Source: Thermoanaerobacterales bacterium
GTDB taxonomy: Bacteria; Bacillota; Thermosediminibacteria; Thermosediminibacterales; Tepidanaerobacteraceae
Reading direction: 5' to 3'
Assembly: GCA_012840135.1 (NCBI GenBank)
Contig: DUMA01000039.1
Location: 1 to 61,845 of the forward strand
DNA length: 61,845 nucleotides
A model generated the notes under the pieces. It was given only the letters and a program-made list of their open reading frames with translations. It ran no database searches and was not told the DNA's origin. Position numbers and translations under genes: made by a program. This document shows, one piece after another, positions 1 through 8,162 of the stretch. Every line of letters starts with the position of its first letter. The stretch's first letter is position 1.

Positions 1-10
1 ATTTTCATAT

Positions 11-71
11 GACCTCACCTTCCTGTTGAGTTTTTTAACTCATCCTTGTGGAGGATGGTGAGGTCTTTTTT
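11..71 (+). terminator. Rho-independent terminator of a gene left of the window
   Basis: GACCTCACC at 11-19 pairs with GGTGAGGTC at 57-65, followed by a T run at 66-71. A second small hairpin (TGAGTT/AACTCA) sits inside the loop. Orientation fits a + strand gene ending before base 1. The 326 bases before the first gene hold only this and a promoter. Confidence 0.7.
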
Positions 72-218
72 CTACGTACGTCCACCGTTTTCCTGCTTTT
101 TGACCTAATAATATTTTACACTATCCTTGACAGGTCTCTGTTTTTTATTCATTTACAAAGGTTCAGACAAAATAGTGTTCGTCTTACTACCCCTATTAAA
201 AAATTTCTTGAGGAGATA

Positions 219-247
219 TTGACAAATTTTTAACTATGTGTTATTTT
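219..247 (+). promoter_or_regulatory. Sigma-A-type promoter for the alcohol dehydrogenase
   Basis: A perfect -35 TTGACA (219-224), a 17-base spacer and a -10 TATTTT (242-247) lie about 80 bases before the start codon. A GGAGG ribosome binding site at 315-319 follows. Confidence 0.6.
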
Positions 248-326
248 AGGATTGTGAAATATTTAACAAGTAGGCATTAACCCTGCATTTCCTTTTAATC
301 AACAATTATACAATGGAGGTTTTAAA

Positions 327-1385
327 ATGAAAGGTTTTGCAATGCTTAGTATCGGTAAAGTCGGTTGGATTGAGATGGAAAAGCCTGCTCCGGGCCCCTT
401 CGACGCTATCGTAAGACCTCTGGCAGTGGCTCCCTGCACTTCGGATATTCACACCGTTTACGAAGGAGGCCTTGGTGAACTTCACAATGCAGTGCTAGGC
501 CACGAAGCTGTGGGAGAAGTAGTCGAAGTCGGTAGCGAAGTAAAAGACTTTAAACCCGGCGATAAGGTGATCATACCTGCTATCACTCCTGATTGGAGAA
601 CGTTAGATGTTCAACGTGGTTATCACCAGCACTCCAGAGGTATGCTCGCTGGTTACAAGTTCACAGTCCAAAAACCTGGCGTGTTTGCCGAGTACATCCA
701 CGTTAACGATGCAGATATGAATCTTGCTTATTTACCTGAAAGTATCTCCTTAGAGGCGGCCGTCATGATCACAGATATGATGACCACCGGTTTGCATGGA
801 GCCGAACTCGCAGAAATAGAATTGGGCGCGACGGTGGCGATTTTCGGTATTGGCCCAGTGGGTCTTATGGCGGTCGCCGGTGCCAAACTGCGGGGCGCCG
901 GAAGAATTATTGCCGTAGGCAGTAGACCAGTTTGTGTAGAGGCTGCAGAGTGCTATGGAGCTTCTGATATTGTAAACTATAAAAATGGTGCTATCGACAC
1001 TCAGATTATGGATTTGACCGAAGGCAAAGGCGTCGATGCCGCCATCATCGCTGGAGGAAATGCTGACATCATGGCTACAGCAGTTAAGGTTGTTAAATCC
1101 GGCGGCACCATAGCTAATATAAATTATTTTGGTGAAGGAGATGTTCTGCCTATTCCTCGTCTTGAATGGGGTTGCGGTATGGCTCATAAAGCCATAAAAG
1201 GCGGGTTATGCCCCGGTGGACGTCTAAGGATGGAAAGGCTTGCTGAGCTTGTTATTTATAAGCGCGTCGATCCTTCTAAACTTGTCACTCATGTTTTCCA
1301 TGGCTTTGACAATATTGAAAAGGCACTAATGCTGATGAAAGATAAACCAAAAGATCTCATCAAACCCGTTGTAATATTAGCATAA
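327..1385 (+). CDS. adh: NADP-dependent zinc secondary alcohol dehydrogenase
   Basis: Cytosolic medium-chain dehydrogenase that reversibly reduces ketones and aldehydes to alcohols with NADPH. At 352 residues it matches the T. brockii/C. beijerinckii enzymes in length, and most of the sequence reads like the T. brockii protein. The catalytic zinc ligands of that family are at the same positions: Cys37, His59 and Asp150, with Glu60 beside them. The nucleotide fold carries GIGPVG, and GSR follows the second strand, the pattern that binds the NADP 2'-phosphate. GGAGG sits 7 bases before the ATG. The gene is monocistronic, with its own promoter and terminator. It probably reoxidises NADPH during fermentation. 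Confidence 0.95.
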   Translation: MKGFAMLSIGKVGWIEMEKPAPGPFDAIVRPLAVAPCTSDIHTVYEGGLGELHNAVLGHEAVGEVVEVGSEVKDFKPGDKVIIPAITPDWRTLDVQRGYHQHSRGMLAGYKFTVQKPGVFAEYIHVNDADMNLAYLPESISLEAAVMITDMMTTGLHGAELAEIELGATVAIFGIGPVGLMAVAGAKLRGAGRIIAVGSRPVCVEAAECYGASDIVNYKNGAIDTQIMDLTEGKGVDAAIIAGGNADIMATAVKVVKSGGTIANINYFGEGDVLPIPRLEWGCGMAHKAIKGGLCPGGRLRMERLAELVIYKRVDPSKLVTHVFHGFDNIEKALMLMKDKPKDLIKPVVILA

Positions 1386-1412
1386 AAAATGGGGCCTTAA
1401 AGGCCCCATTTT
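1386..1412. terminator. Bidirectional terminator between adh and lgt
   Basis: A near-perfect stem (AAAATGGGGCC pairing with GGCCCCATTTT) with A residues on one side and T on the other. It can serve the + strand adh and the convergent - strand lgt. Confidence 0.85.
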
Positions 1413-1444
1413 AAATTTGCAGAAGGGTTCTTGAAAATTCTGCT

Positions 1445-2212
1445 TTATATTTGATTTGTGAGACGCCCACCTCCGGTGGTTTTATACATGTAGTAGGCGA
1501 AACCTATTATGAAAGGCGTTATCAACTGGGTCAGGGTAAAAAATCCTATCCCCCAATATTGATTGACATAGTGCACCAGGAACAGAGGATTTTCCCGCAC
1601 TGTCTCCTCCATCAAGGCCCGCAGCAACTGATGGTACCAAAGAAAAGACCAGAACTGGTATCCCGCGGGTACCCCTTTTTTCTGGAGATAAAGAAATCTC
1701 ACCAGCAGTATCAGCCCTATGGATGAACCTATAAGCTGGGCGGGCCACCGGCCGAAGGAAAATTCCGTCATCCTCCCCAGGACCTCCTGGTTAAATATAT
1801 TTCCGACCCGCACTATGATATAACCGAAAGAAAGGCCCAGGACGGTCCAGTCCGCAATGATATTTGGATTTATCCCATGTCTTCGGCAGTAAGGCCACCC
1901 TGCAAGAAATCCTCCCAGCAGCGCACCATGCCAGGAAAGACCCCCTTCCCAAATTTTTACTACCTGTACCGGGTCCGTCACAAACCACTGGGGGTAATTT
2001 GTCAGCACGAACATAAGCCGCGCTCCCACAATGCCGGCGATAATCACAAGCATGGCAAGATTCAGCAAAAAGTCCTCGTCAATCCCGGATTTCCGCCCCA
2101 TGATGTAGAGATAGTAAGCGCCCACCAAGAAGGAAATGGCCATGAAGATTCCATACCAGTGGACTGCAATGGGGCCGATCTTAAAGGCATAAGGGCTTAA
2201 ATTTAAGAGCAT
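1445..2212 (-). CDS. lgt: Prolipoprotein diacylglyceryl transferase
   Basis: Integral membrane enzyme that moves a diacylglyceryl group from phosphatidylglycerol to the lipobox cysteine of prolipoproteins. The protein is 255 residues, hydrophobic, with about seven membrane segments. Family motifs are visible: HWYG near the N-terminus, GARL, HGALLGG with the essential His, and the signature region VGNIFNQEVLG. I place the start at 2212 because GGAGGTG lies 6 bases upstream; a start at 2248 would precede this ribosome binding site. The final third is somewhat divergent but collinear with Lgt. Confidence 0.9.
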   Translation of the reverse strand: MLLNLSPYAFKIGPIAVHWYGIFMAISFLVGAYYLYIMGRKSGIDEDFLLNLAMLVIIAGIVGARLMFVLTNYPQWFVTDPVQVVKIWEGGLSWHGALLGGFLAGWPYCRRHGINPNIIADWTVLGLSFGYIIVRVGNIFNQEVLGRMTEFSFGRWPAQLIGSSIGLILLVRFLYLQKKGVPAGYQFWSFLWYHQLLRALMEETVRENPLFLVHYVNQYWGIGFFTLTQLITPFIIGFAYYMYKTTGGGRLTNQI

Positions 2213-2295
2213 GAAAGCACCTCCGTCTGATAATAAAGATTTTGACATATCACGCCAGGGATTTTACATGATCAAATTCATATCCGCATTTATAC

Positions 2296-2736
2296 TCAAT
2301 TCCCATGCTGTTTGATCGTCTTCAGGTCATAATATGTGCCCATGGATTTTGCTATCAATTTGTTTTTTACATATATTTCCCCATCAGTCACAATAATAGT
2401 CCTGCCTTCTTTTATGACTTTCCCTATCGCCCTGAGCCTTTCGCCCGCAGGCCCCGGCAAAAGGTAATTTACCTTCATTTCCACCGTAGCGGGGAGAGCC
2501 CCCAGCGTTCTTACCGCTACACCCATGGCGGTATCGCAAAGACTGGCGGTAGCTCCGCCGTGGGCTATGCCCAGGGCATTTAGCACATCTTCTTCCACCG
2601 TCATTTCCACCACCGCCATGCCGCAAGCCAGCTCCGCCAATTCAAGCCTCAACAGTTTATGATATGGAGAATTGAAACTCTTACTTATAATTTCATCAAA
2701 AAGTTCCTGTGTTATCCCTTTATTGACCGGACTCAC
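2296..2736 (-). CDS. PaaI-type hotdog-fold thioesterase
   Basis: About 146 residues with a single hotdog domain. The segment LGIAHGGATASLCDTAMG matches the PaaI/YbgC-like active site, where HGG precedes the long helix and an Asp follows. Such enzymes hydrolyse acyl-CoA or aryl-CoA thioesters; the substrate cannot be told here. A GTG start at 2736 is preferred because GGAGGAG lies just upstream, which removes 28 residues of a longer frame that do not look like the fold. It lies behind lgt on the same strand with a 83-base gap. Confidence 0.8.
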   Translation of the reverse strand: MSPVNKGITQELFDEIISKSFNSPYHKLLRLELAELACGMAVVEMTVEEDVLNALGIAHGGATASLCDTAMGVAVRTLGALPATVEMKVNYLLPGPAGERLRAIGKVIKEGRTIIVTDGEIYVKNKLIAKSMGTYYDLKTIKQHGN

Positions 2737-2984
2737 CAGATCTCCTCCCGTTCGGTATTTATAAAAACATTGCAATACAACATCTGGCGATGCAATGGTT
2801 TTCTTTTTAGATAGTATCAAAACAAATTCATAAAAACAAGGTCCTGAATCTATATTTTACCTGAATATTATTCCGGCAGCTGGCAAAATATAAAAAAAGA
2901 GCAAGTGCAAAATAGTCTATCCCGACAACCCAGAATGGTATAACAAAGATTATTAAACAAAAACACGGGCAAAGGAGGGAAAGT

Positions 2985-3173
2985 ATGGACTTTGAAAGGG
3001 CCAGGGAGATAGTGGATTCTACCGATACCTACGAAGTGTTCTACAAAAACAAGCTGGTCTGGATTAACGGTCTGGATCCAAAAAGAAAAACAGCTCATAT
3101 TAAAATATTGAGCGAAGATATCGACGAAGATGTGCCGGTAAACGAACTCAGAGAGGGAGATAATCTGCATTAG
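2985..3173 (+). CDS. sspH: Small acid-soluble spore protein, SspH family
   Basis: A 62-residue protein. Its N-terminus (RAREIVDS), the central VWINGLD and the C-terminal DVPVNELRE match the H-type SASP pattern. These small proteins are made in the forespore and packed into the spore core. AAAGGAGGG stands 7 bases before the ATG. It is evidence that the host sporulates. Monocistronic; probably read by a forespore sigma factor, though I did not identify a promoter. Confidence 0.85.
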   Translation: MDFERAREIVDSTDTYEVFYKNKLVWINGLDPKRKTAHIKILSEDIDEDVPVNELREGDNLH

Positions 3174-3257
3174 ATTTTTTCATTTTTAAAATTATAGTTA
3201 CATAAAGACATTTTAACAGGTAAAAATATTTATAGAAAATATCCGGAGGTGAATCCT

Positions 3258-3497
3258 TTGCTGAGCTGTGAAGTATCATTATATCCCATGGAAGTCGCCG
3301 ATTCCGATCAGGTCATAAACCAGGCTCTAGCATCCCTTCAAAGGCACGGTGTAACGTGCGAAGTGGGGACCATGAGCACATATATTTCCGGTTCCCCGGA
3401 GCAAGTATGGGAAAGCCTTAAGACTCTATACGATGCTGCATCCACGAAGGCCAAAGAACTCTCCATGGTGGTAACCATATCGAATTCCTCAAAGTGA
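3258..3497 (+). CDS. Thiamine-binding-like protein (MTH1187/YkoF family)
   Basis: A 79-residue ferredoxin-like alpha/beta protein of the UPF0045/DUF77 family (CEVSLYPMEV at the N-terminus, central STYISGS). Family members bind hydroxymethylpyrimidine or thiamine, usually as dimers or tetramers. I place the start at a TTG at 3258 because GGAGG (3245-3249) would overlap the alternative GTG at 3249. A terminator follows. Confidence 0.75.
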   Translation: MLSCEVSLYPMEVADSDQVINQALASLQRHGVTCEVGTMSTYISGSPEQVWESLKTLYDAASTKAKELSMVVTISNSSK

Positions 3498-3545
3498 AAA
3501 ATCGGGTATCCCATCCTCTCTTCCATGGATGCGAGCTACATCTTA

Positions 3546-3574
3546 AAGAAGCTGCCGTGCGGCTTCTTCTTTTT
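3546..3574 (+). terminator. Rho-independent terminator
   Basis: AAGAAGC (3546-3552) pairs with GCTTCTT (3562-3568), followed by T-rich sequence. It ends the thiamine-binding-like gene. From here to 3899 I see only AT-rich DNA, including a run of TATTAATATA-type repeats around 3640-3665. Confidence 0.75.
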
Positions 3575-3899
3575 ATAAATTTACATTTTGCCCAATTTTT
3601 GGCAATTCTATAATTTTTTGGCATCGGTTAAACCTTAAATATATTAATATATATTAATATACTATAAAAATGTCAAAAATTGGGCGGTGCATTTCAATAT
3701 ATTTTTTATCTGTCTTAAATCTCAATACTTCATGTTGCTTTTTTATCGATTCATGCGGTGCATCATCTGATTCTTCCTCAAAGCTATTTTTATAAATTGC
3801 TGCTTATAATTATTCAATACATGTGGCATAATATTTGCGGTAGTTTTATACCGTTGCCCATTTTTTTCTTGCAATCATAAAAAAAAGGGGGAGGTGAAG

Positions 3900-3953
3900 T
3901 TGGATTCGATTTTAAGGATTTATTGTGTCTTAATTCGTTATTATTTTAACTAA
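3900..3953 (+). CDS. 17-codon upstream ORF (possible leader peptide)
   Basis: A strong GGGGGAGG (3887-3894) is followed after 5 bases by a TTG start and a 17-residue frame rich in Ile, Tyr and Leu ending at TAA. The stop lies 5 bases before the AGGAGG of the OPT transporter gene. A ribosome binding site this strong in front of so short a frame suggests it is translated, perhaps to couple or sense translation for the transporter. No attenuator stem was identified. It could also be fortuitous. Confidence 0.4.
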   Translation: MDSILRIYCVLIRYYFN

Positions 3954-3974
3954 TTAAAGGAGGAAAATGAAAGA

Positions 3975-5882
3975 ATGGAAAAAAAGAAGGGTCTATCGGA
4001 TCTCGCCTACAGTATTAAACCCGGTCAGGATTACGAACCTTACATTCCGGCAGACAAGGCGCTGCCCGAATTTACAGCTTTCACTCTGATAATCGGCACC
4101 ATTTTAGCCGTAGTATTCGGAGCCGCCAATGCTTATCTCGGATTGAAAGTTGGCATGACAGTAAGTGCATCTATTCCTGCCGCTGTAGCATCCATGGCCA
4201 TTCTGAGGGGACTCATGCACAGGGAATCCATTCTGGAAAACAACATCGTTCAGACCATAGCCTCATCCGGCGAGTCGGTGGCAGCCGGCGTCATCTTCAC
4301 CATTCCCGCACTATTTTTATGGAATACCAACCCGAGCATACTGCAGATAATTTCCATCTCTATCACCGGCGGTGTGCTGGGTGTTCTTATGATGATACCT
4401 CTGAGGAGATTCTTGATAGTCCAGGAGCACGGGAAGCTCCCCTATCCTGAGGGCACTGCCTGCGCAGAAGTGCTTGTAGCCGGGGAAGTGGGAGGAGTCA
4501 GCGCAAAGACGGTCTTCAGCGGTGTCGGTTTGGGCGCTCTTTATAAACTGATCGCCGATGGCTTTAAACTTTTCCCATCGGAGATCGAATGGCCCATACC
4601 GGGCTTTAAGGGTGCCGTTATCGGCGGCGATATCCTGCCTGCACTGCTGGGAGTAGGCTTCATCATCGGACCCCAGATCTCGGCCTACATGCTGGCCGGT
4701 GCGGTGCTGGGCTGGTTCGGTTTTATCCCCCTCATCTCGCATCTGGGAAGCTTTATAACCCAAACCGTATATCCTGCCAGCAAACCACTGGCCGAACTGG
4801 ATCACTGGGGCATCTGGAGTTATTATTTAAGATACATCGGCGCCGGTGCCGTGGCCTTCGGTGGCATCGTAAGTCTCATAAAATCCTTACCCGTCATCAT
4901 AAACGCTTTCCGCCAATCCGTTGCAGGATTTAACCTGAAGGAAGACGGAACCGCAAGGCCCAGAACGGATAGAGATATCTCCATGAAATGGGTCGCACTT
5001 GGGATAGTCCTGCTTATTGTAATCATAGCTTTCAGTCCTTTCATTCCTGTGGGCATAGTGGGAGCCATCCTTATCGCCATCTTTGGATTCTTCTTCGTTA
5101 CGGTGTCCTCCAGAATCGTTGGCATCGTGGGAAGTTCTTCAAACCCCGTATCCGGTATGACAATCGCCACTCTTCTGTTCACCACCGTCATATTTAAAGC
5201 CATGGGCATGACCGGCACCACCGGCATGGTTGCGGCTATCTCGGTGGGCGGCATCATATGTCTTGCTGCCGCCAATGCGGGTGATACTTCCCAGGACCTG
5301 AAGACGGGCTTCCTGGTAGGTTCGACCCCATGGAGACAACAGGTTGGGGAGTTTATCGGAGTGATCGCGGGAGGCCTCGTGATAGGTTACGTACTGATAC
5401 TCCTGAACAGCGCTTACGGTTTTGGCAGCAAGGAACTGGCTGCACCCCAGGCCACTTTAATGAAACTCGTCATCGAAGGCGTCATGAGCGGAAATCTGCC
5501 GTGGCCTCTGGTCTTTTCGGGCTTTGCTGCGGCAGCGGTTGTTGAGCTCTTCGGCATTCCTTCACTGCCCTTTGCGGTGGGTCTGTATCTGCCGATCCAT
5601 CTCAGCACACCCATCATGCTGGGCGGCATCATAAGGGGCATCCTTGAAAAGGTCACCAAATCCGAAGACGAATTGAAGAAAAAGGTTGAAAAGGGAGTGC
5701 TTTATGCTTCAGGCCTCATCGCCGGCGAAGGAATAATGGGGATAATCATAGCACTGTTCGTATGGAGGAATATCGATATCGCTTTCGGAAACAATATGCT
5801 GGGGCAGTTGGGCGGTCTTGTGGTATTCCTTCTCCTGACCTATACACTGATCAATATGGCTTTCAAGAGTGTGAAGGAATAA
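3975..5882 (+). CDS. OPT-family oligopeptide transporter
   Basis: A 635-residue integral membrane protein with about 15 hydrophobic segments. It contains the OPT signatures NAYLGLKVGMTVSASIPAAV (N-terminal) and SSNPVSGMT (centre). OPT proteins import small peptides, or sometimes metal chelates, using the proton gradient. The length matches the prokaryotic OPT/YSL type. A peptide-importing role fits the dipeptidase encoded next on the same strand. AGGAGG lies 11 bases upstream of the ATG. Confidence 0.92.
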   Translation: MEKKKGLSDLAYSIKPGQDYEPYIPADKALPEFTAFTLIIGTILAVVFGAANAYLGLKVGMTVSASIPAAVASMAILRGLMHRESILENNIVQTIASSGESVAAGVIFTIPALFLWNTNPSILQIISISITGGVLGVLMMIPLRRFLIVQEHGKLPYPEGTACAEVLVAGEVGGVSAKTVFSGVGLGALYKLIADGFKLFPSEIEWPIPGFKGAVIGGDILPALLGVGFIIGPQISAYMLAGAVLGWFGFIPLISHLGSFITQTVYPASKPLAELDHWGIWSYYLRYIGAGAVAFGGIVSLIKSLPVIINAFRQSVAGFNLKEDGTARPRTDRDISMKWVALGIVLLIVIIAFSPFIPVGIVGAILIAIFGFFFVTVSSRIVGIVGSSSNPVSGMTIATLLFTTVIFKAMGMTGTTGMVAAISVGGIICLAAANAGDTSQDLKTGFLVGSTPWRQQVGEFIGVIAGGLVIGYVLILLNSAYGFGSKELAAPQATLMKLVIEGVMSGNLPWPLVFSGFAAAAVVELFGIPSLPFAVGLYLPIHLSTPIMLGGIIRGILEKVTKSEDELKKKVEKGVLYASGLIAGEGIMGIIIALFVWRNIDIAFGNNMLGQLGGLVVFLLLTYTLINMAFKSVKE

Positions 5883-5995
5883 TATATAACTCAAAAACAA
5901 ACTCTAAAATTACCGGCAGAGTCATGTTGTTATGCTTTAACTTCTCCAGTACTCGCTGAGTACTGGAGACAATTGTTTATGTTCCATGCCCGACA

Positions 5996-6096
5996 TGCAC
6001 AAAATTCTTTTGCTGTCTTTTATCCCCATGGAAGGTGTGAGATATACGAACAGAGGCGGTTTTGCACAAAATCTTTATGCTATGGTTCATCCCCAT
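5996..6096 (+). repeat. Pair of imperfect 34-base direct repeats
   Basis: The segments at 5996-6029 and 6063-6096 both begin TGCACAAAAT and end ATCCCCAT with a similar middle. They sit between the transporter and the PqqD-PepV gene, just after an 11-base hairpin (CTCCAGTACTC, 5944-5954/5958-5968). They may be tandem regulatory sites or an old duplication. Nothing else is visible in the 305-base gap. Confidence 0.5.
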
Positions 6097-6187
6097 AAAG
6101 ACATTGAATTATATATTGAAAAATAAAGGACTTTTTGTTAATCTGTAGAACATTATTATTTAAAGTTCTAGAAACACGGGTGAAAAA

Positions 6188-7960
6188 ATGGGTAAATCCA
6201 TAAACCTGTTAGATATGATACCTTTCCGAAAAAGTCATGTCCAGTGGGTGACCGATGAAAAAGGTCTTGTTTGCATCTTCTTTTATCGAAAAAACTTTAT
6301 AAGCCGCTGTCTTAAATTTATTTTCAATGCCCCCGAAAAAATATCTATGGAACTGGATGAAATAGGTTCGTCGGCATGGAATATGTTTGATGGCAAAAGC
6401 AGCATTCTGGAAATAGGGAAAAAACTTTCATGCAAATTTGGCGACAGAATAGAGCCCCTGTATCCCAGGCTCGCTCAGTTTGTGAGGATCCTTTACGCCC
6501 GGGGGTACATAGGCTTGCAATATAACAATAAGGAGGAACTGCACATGAACAAAAATATCGATAGCTTAATCGATTCCTGGAAGGACGAAATTGTGGAGGA
6601 AACCCGAAATCTCATCAAGATCCGGAGTGTGGAGGAAAAAGCAAAAGATGACAGGCCCTTTGGAGACGGGCCCTATGAGGCGCTGCAGTATGCCCTGAAA
6701 CTCTCGGATAAATTCGGCTTTACTACCAAAAACCATGAAAACTATGCCGGCCACGCAGAGTGGGGGCAGGGGAGCGATATCGTGGGCATCCTTGTGCATC
6801 TGGATGTGGTCCCCGAAGGCACGGGCTGGACATATCCGCCCTATGAGGCAAAGGTGGTGGATGGCAGGATCTACGGCCGGGGCTCCAGCGATGACAAAGG
6901 CCCGACGGTGGCGGCCATGTACGCGTTGAGGGCCGTAAAAGAAGCGGGAATCCCTCTCCAGAAAAGGGTAAGAATCATCTTCGGCACCAATGAAGAGAGC
7001 GGCTGGGGCTGCATGAAGCATTACTTTGACGAGAAAAAAGAGGAAGTCCCCGTCATGGGCCTGTCTCCCGACGCCAACTTCCCCATCATCAACAGGGAAA
7101 AGGGTATATCGATATTCAATATCGAGAAAAAGTTTGAAAGCCGATCGGAAAAAGTAAACATAAAATACATGAAGGGCGGTCAGAGGCCGAATATGGTGCC
7201 GGATTACTGTGAAGCCGGCATAGAAGTGAAAAATGAGCTTCGGGATGAAATAAGACAAAGATTTAATAATTTTATAAAAGACAAAGATGTACACCTGGAA
7301 CTTTGTGATTCCATTGACGGCTTTGTCATCAAGTCCCATGGAGTTTCCGCCCACGGCAGCACACCGGAAAAGGGTAAAAACGCCATAGTTCCCCTGGCGG
7401 AATTCCTCGGTTCACTTCCTGCCGGTGAAAATGATGTCACAGCTTTCTTAAACTTTATAGCCCGGTATATAGGAAAGGAAGTTCACGGAGATTCTTTAGG
7501 CATTCACCTCATCGACGAACCTTCGGGAGATCTCATATTTAACCTGGGTATGATTGAAATGGATGAGGAAAAGGGCAAGCTGGTAATAAATATCAGGTAT
7601 CCCGTGACCTTCAAGGGAGAAGATGTCGTTAAAAAGCTGGAATCCAATCTTGTTCAAATAGATAAGGATTTGTACCTTTCAGATGTGTCGGATAATCCTC
7701 CCCTCTACGTGCCGGCAGATTCGCCGCTGGTCGTAAAGCTTCAGAAGGTTTATAAGGAAGTGACCGGAGAGGAACCGGAGCTCATCTCCATCGGCGGCGG
7801 CACTTATGCTAGGGCCATCCCCAACGCCGTTGCCTTCGGCGCCCTCTTCCCGGGCAAACCGGAACTGGCCCATGAAAAGGACGAGTACATCGAAATCGAC
7901 GATCTCATCAAATGCGCCAAGATCTATGCCCATGCCATAGCGGCACTGGCAGGAGAATAA
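6188..7960 (+). CDS. pepV: PqqD-like domain fused in frame to PepV dipeptidase
   Basis: Residues 1 to about 115 resemble the PqqD family (LDEIGSSAWNMFDGK, then helices ending in RGYIGL), which acts as a peptide chaperone in RiPP pathways. From about residue 120 the frame is a full-length PepV-type M20 zinc dipeptidase. Its metal-site motifs are intact: VHLDVVPEG, GSSDDKGPT, GTNEESGW, LSPDANFP and LAHEKDE; VSAHGSTPEKG marks the lid-domain His. No stop separates the parts. A strong AGGAGG (6531-6536) and an ATG at 6545 lie exactly at the junction, so PepV may also be made alone (6545-7960, 471 residues). The enzyme would split dipeptides delivered by the OPT transporter. Confidence 0.88.
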   Translation: MGKSINLLDMIPFRKSHVQWVTDEKGLVCIFFYRKNFISRCLKFIFNAPEKISMELDEIGSSAWNMFDGKSSILEIGKKLSCKFGDRIEPLYPRLAQFVRILYARGYIGLQYNNKEELHMNKNIDSLIDSWKDEIVEETRNLIKIRSVEEKAKDDRPFGDGPYEALQYALKLSDKFGFTTKNHENYAGHAEWGQGSDIVGILVHLDVVPEGTGWTYPPYEAKVVDGRIYGRGSSDDKGPTVAAMYALRAVKEAGIPLQKRVRIIFGTNEESGWGCMKHYFDEKKEEVPVMGLSPDANFPIINREKGISIFNIEKKFESRSEKVNIKYMKGGQRPNMVPDYCEAGIEVKNELRDEIRQRFNNFIKDKDVHLELCDSIDGFVIKSHGVSAHGSTPEKGKNAIVPLAEFLGSLPAGENDVTAFLNFIARYIGKEVHGDSLGIHLIDEPSGDLIFNLGMIEMDEEKGKLVINIRYPVTFKGEDVVKKLESNLVQIDKDLYLSDVSDNPPLYVPADSPLVVKLQKVYKEVTGEEPELISIGGGTYARAIPNAVAFGALFPGKPELAHEKDEYIEIDDLIKCAKIYAHAIAALAGE

Positions 7961-7967
7961 ATATTAA

Positions 7968-7993
7968 AAAAGACCCGGTTTCCCGGATCTTTT
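7968..7993. terminator. Terminator hairpin, first copy
   Basis: AAAAGACCCGG pairs with CCGGATCTTTT, with a T run. It lies 8 bases after pepV. A nearly identical hairpin stands at 8136-8161. Confidence 0.8.
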
Positions 7994-8007
7994 CAACTTG
8001 TAGACAA

Positions 8008-8113
8008 AGCCCGCATGTATTATTCCGCTACGGACACGCTCGCACGCCGTTTGCGGCAGCAGAGCTGCCGACGGCTGAGCGAAACTAGTCCCGCTCCATA
8101 ATACATGCGGGCT
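8008..8113. repeat. 106-base nested palindrome, REP/MITE-like
   Basis: A perfect 16-base inverted repeat (AGCCCGCATGTATTAT, 8008-8023, against 8098-8113) encloses a GC-rich core. The core itself folds: CGGCAGC/GCTGCCG, flanked by CGCTC/GAGCG-type pairing. The GC content contrasts with the surroundings. It lies between two copies of the same terminator. Likely a repetitive extragenic palindrome or a small non-autonomous element. Confidence 0.6.
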
Positions 8114-8135
8114 AAGTGAGTTTGTCAATGGTCTG

Positions 8136-8161
8136 AAAAGACCCGGTTTCCCGGGTCTTTT
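8136..8161. terminator. Terminator hairpin, second copy
   Basis: AAAAGACCCGG pairs with CCGGGTCTTTT. It immediately follows the end of the convergent SPFH gene, so it can stop - strand transcription. Confidence 0.8.
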
Positions 8162-8162
8162 G

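Noticed and set aside
48..233. 61-codon frame at the left edge
   Set aside because: It overlaps the terminator hairpin, has no ribosome binding site and no family resemblance.
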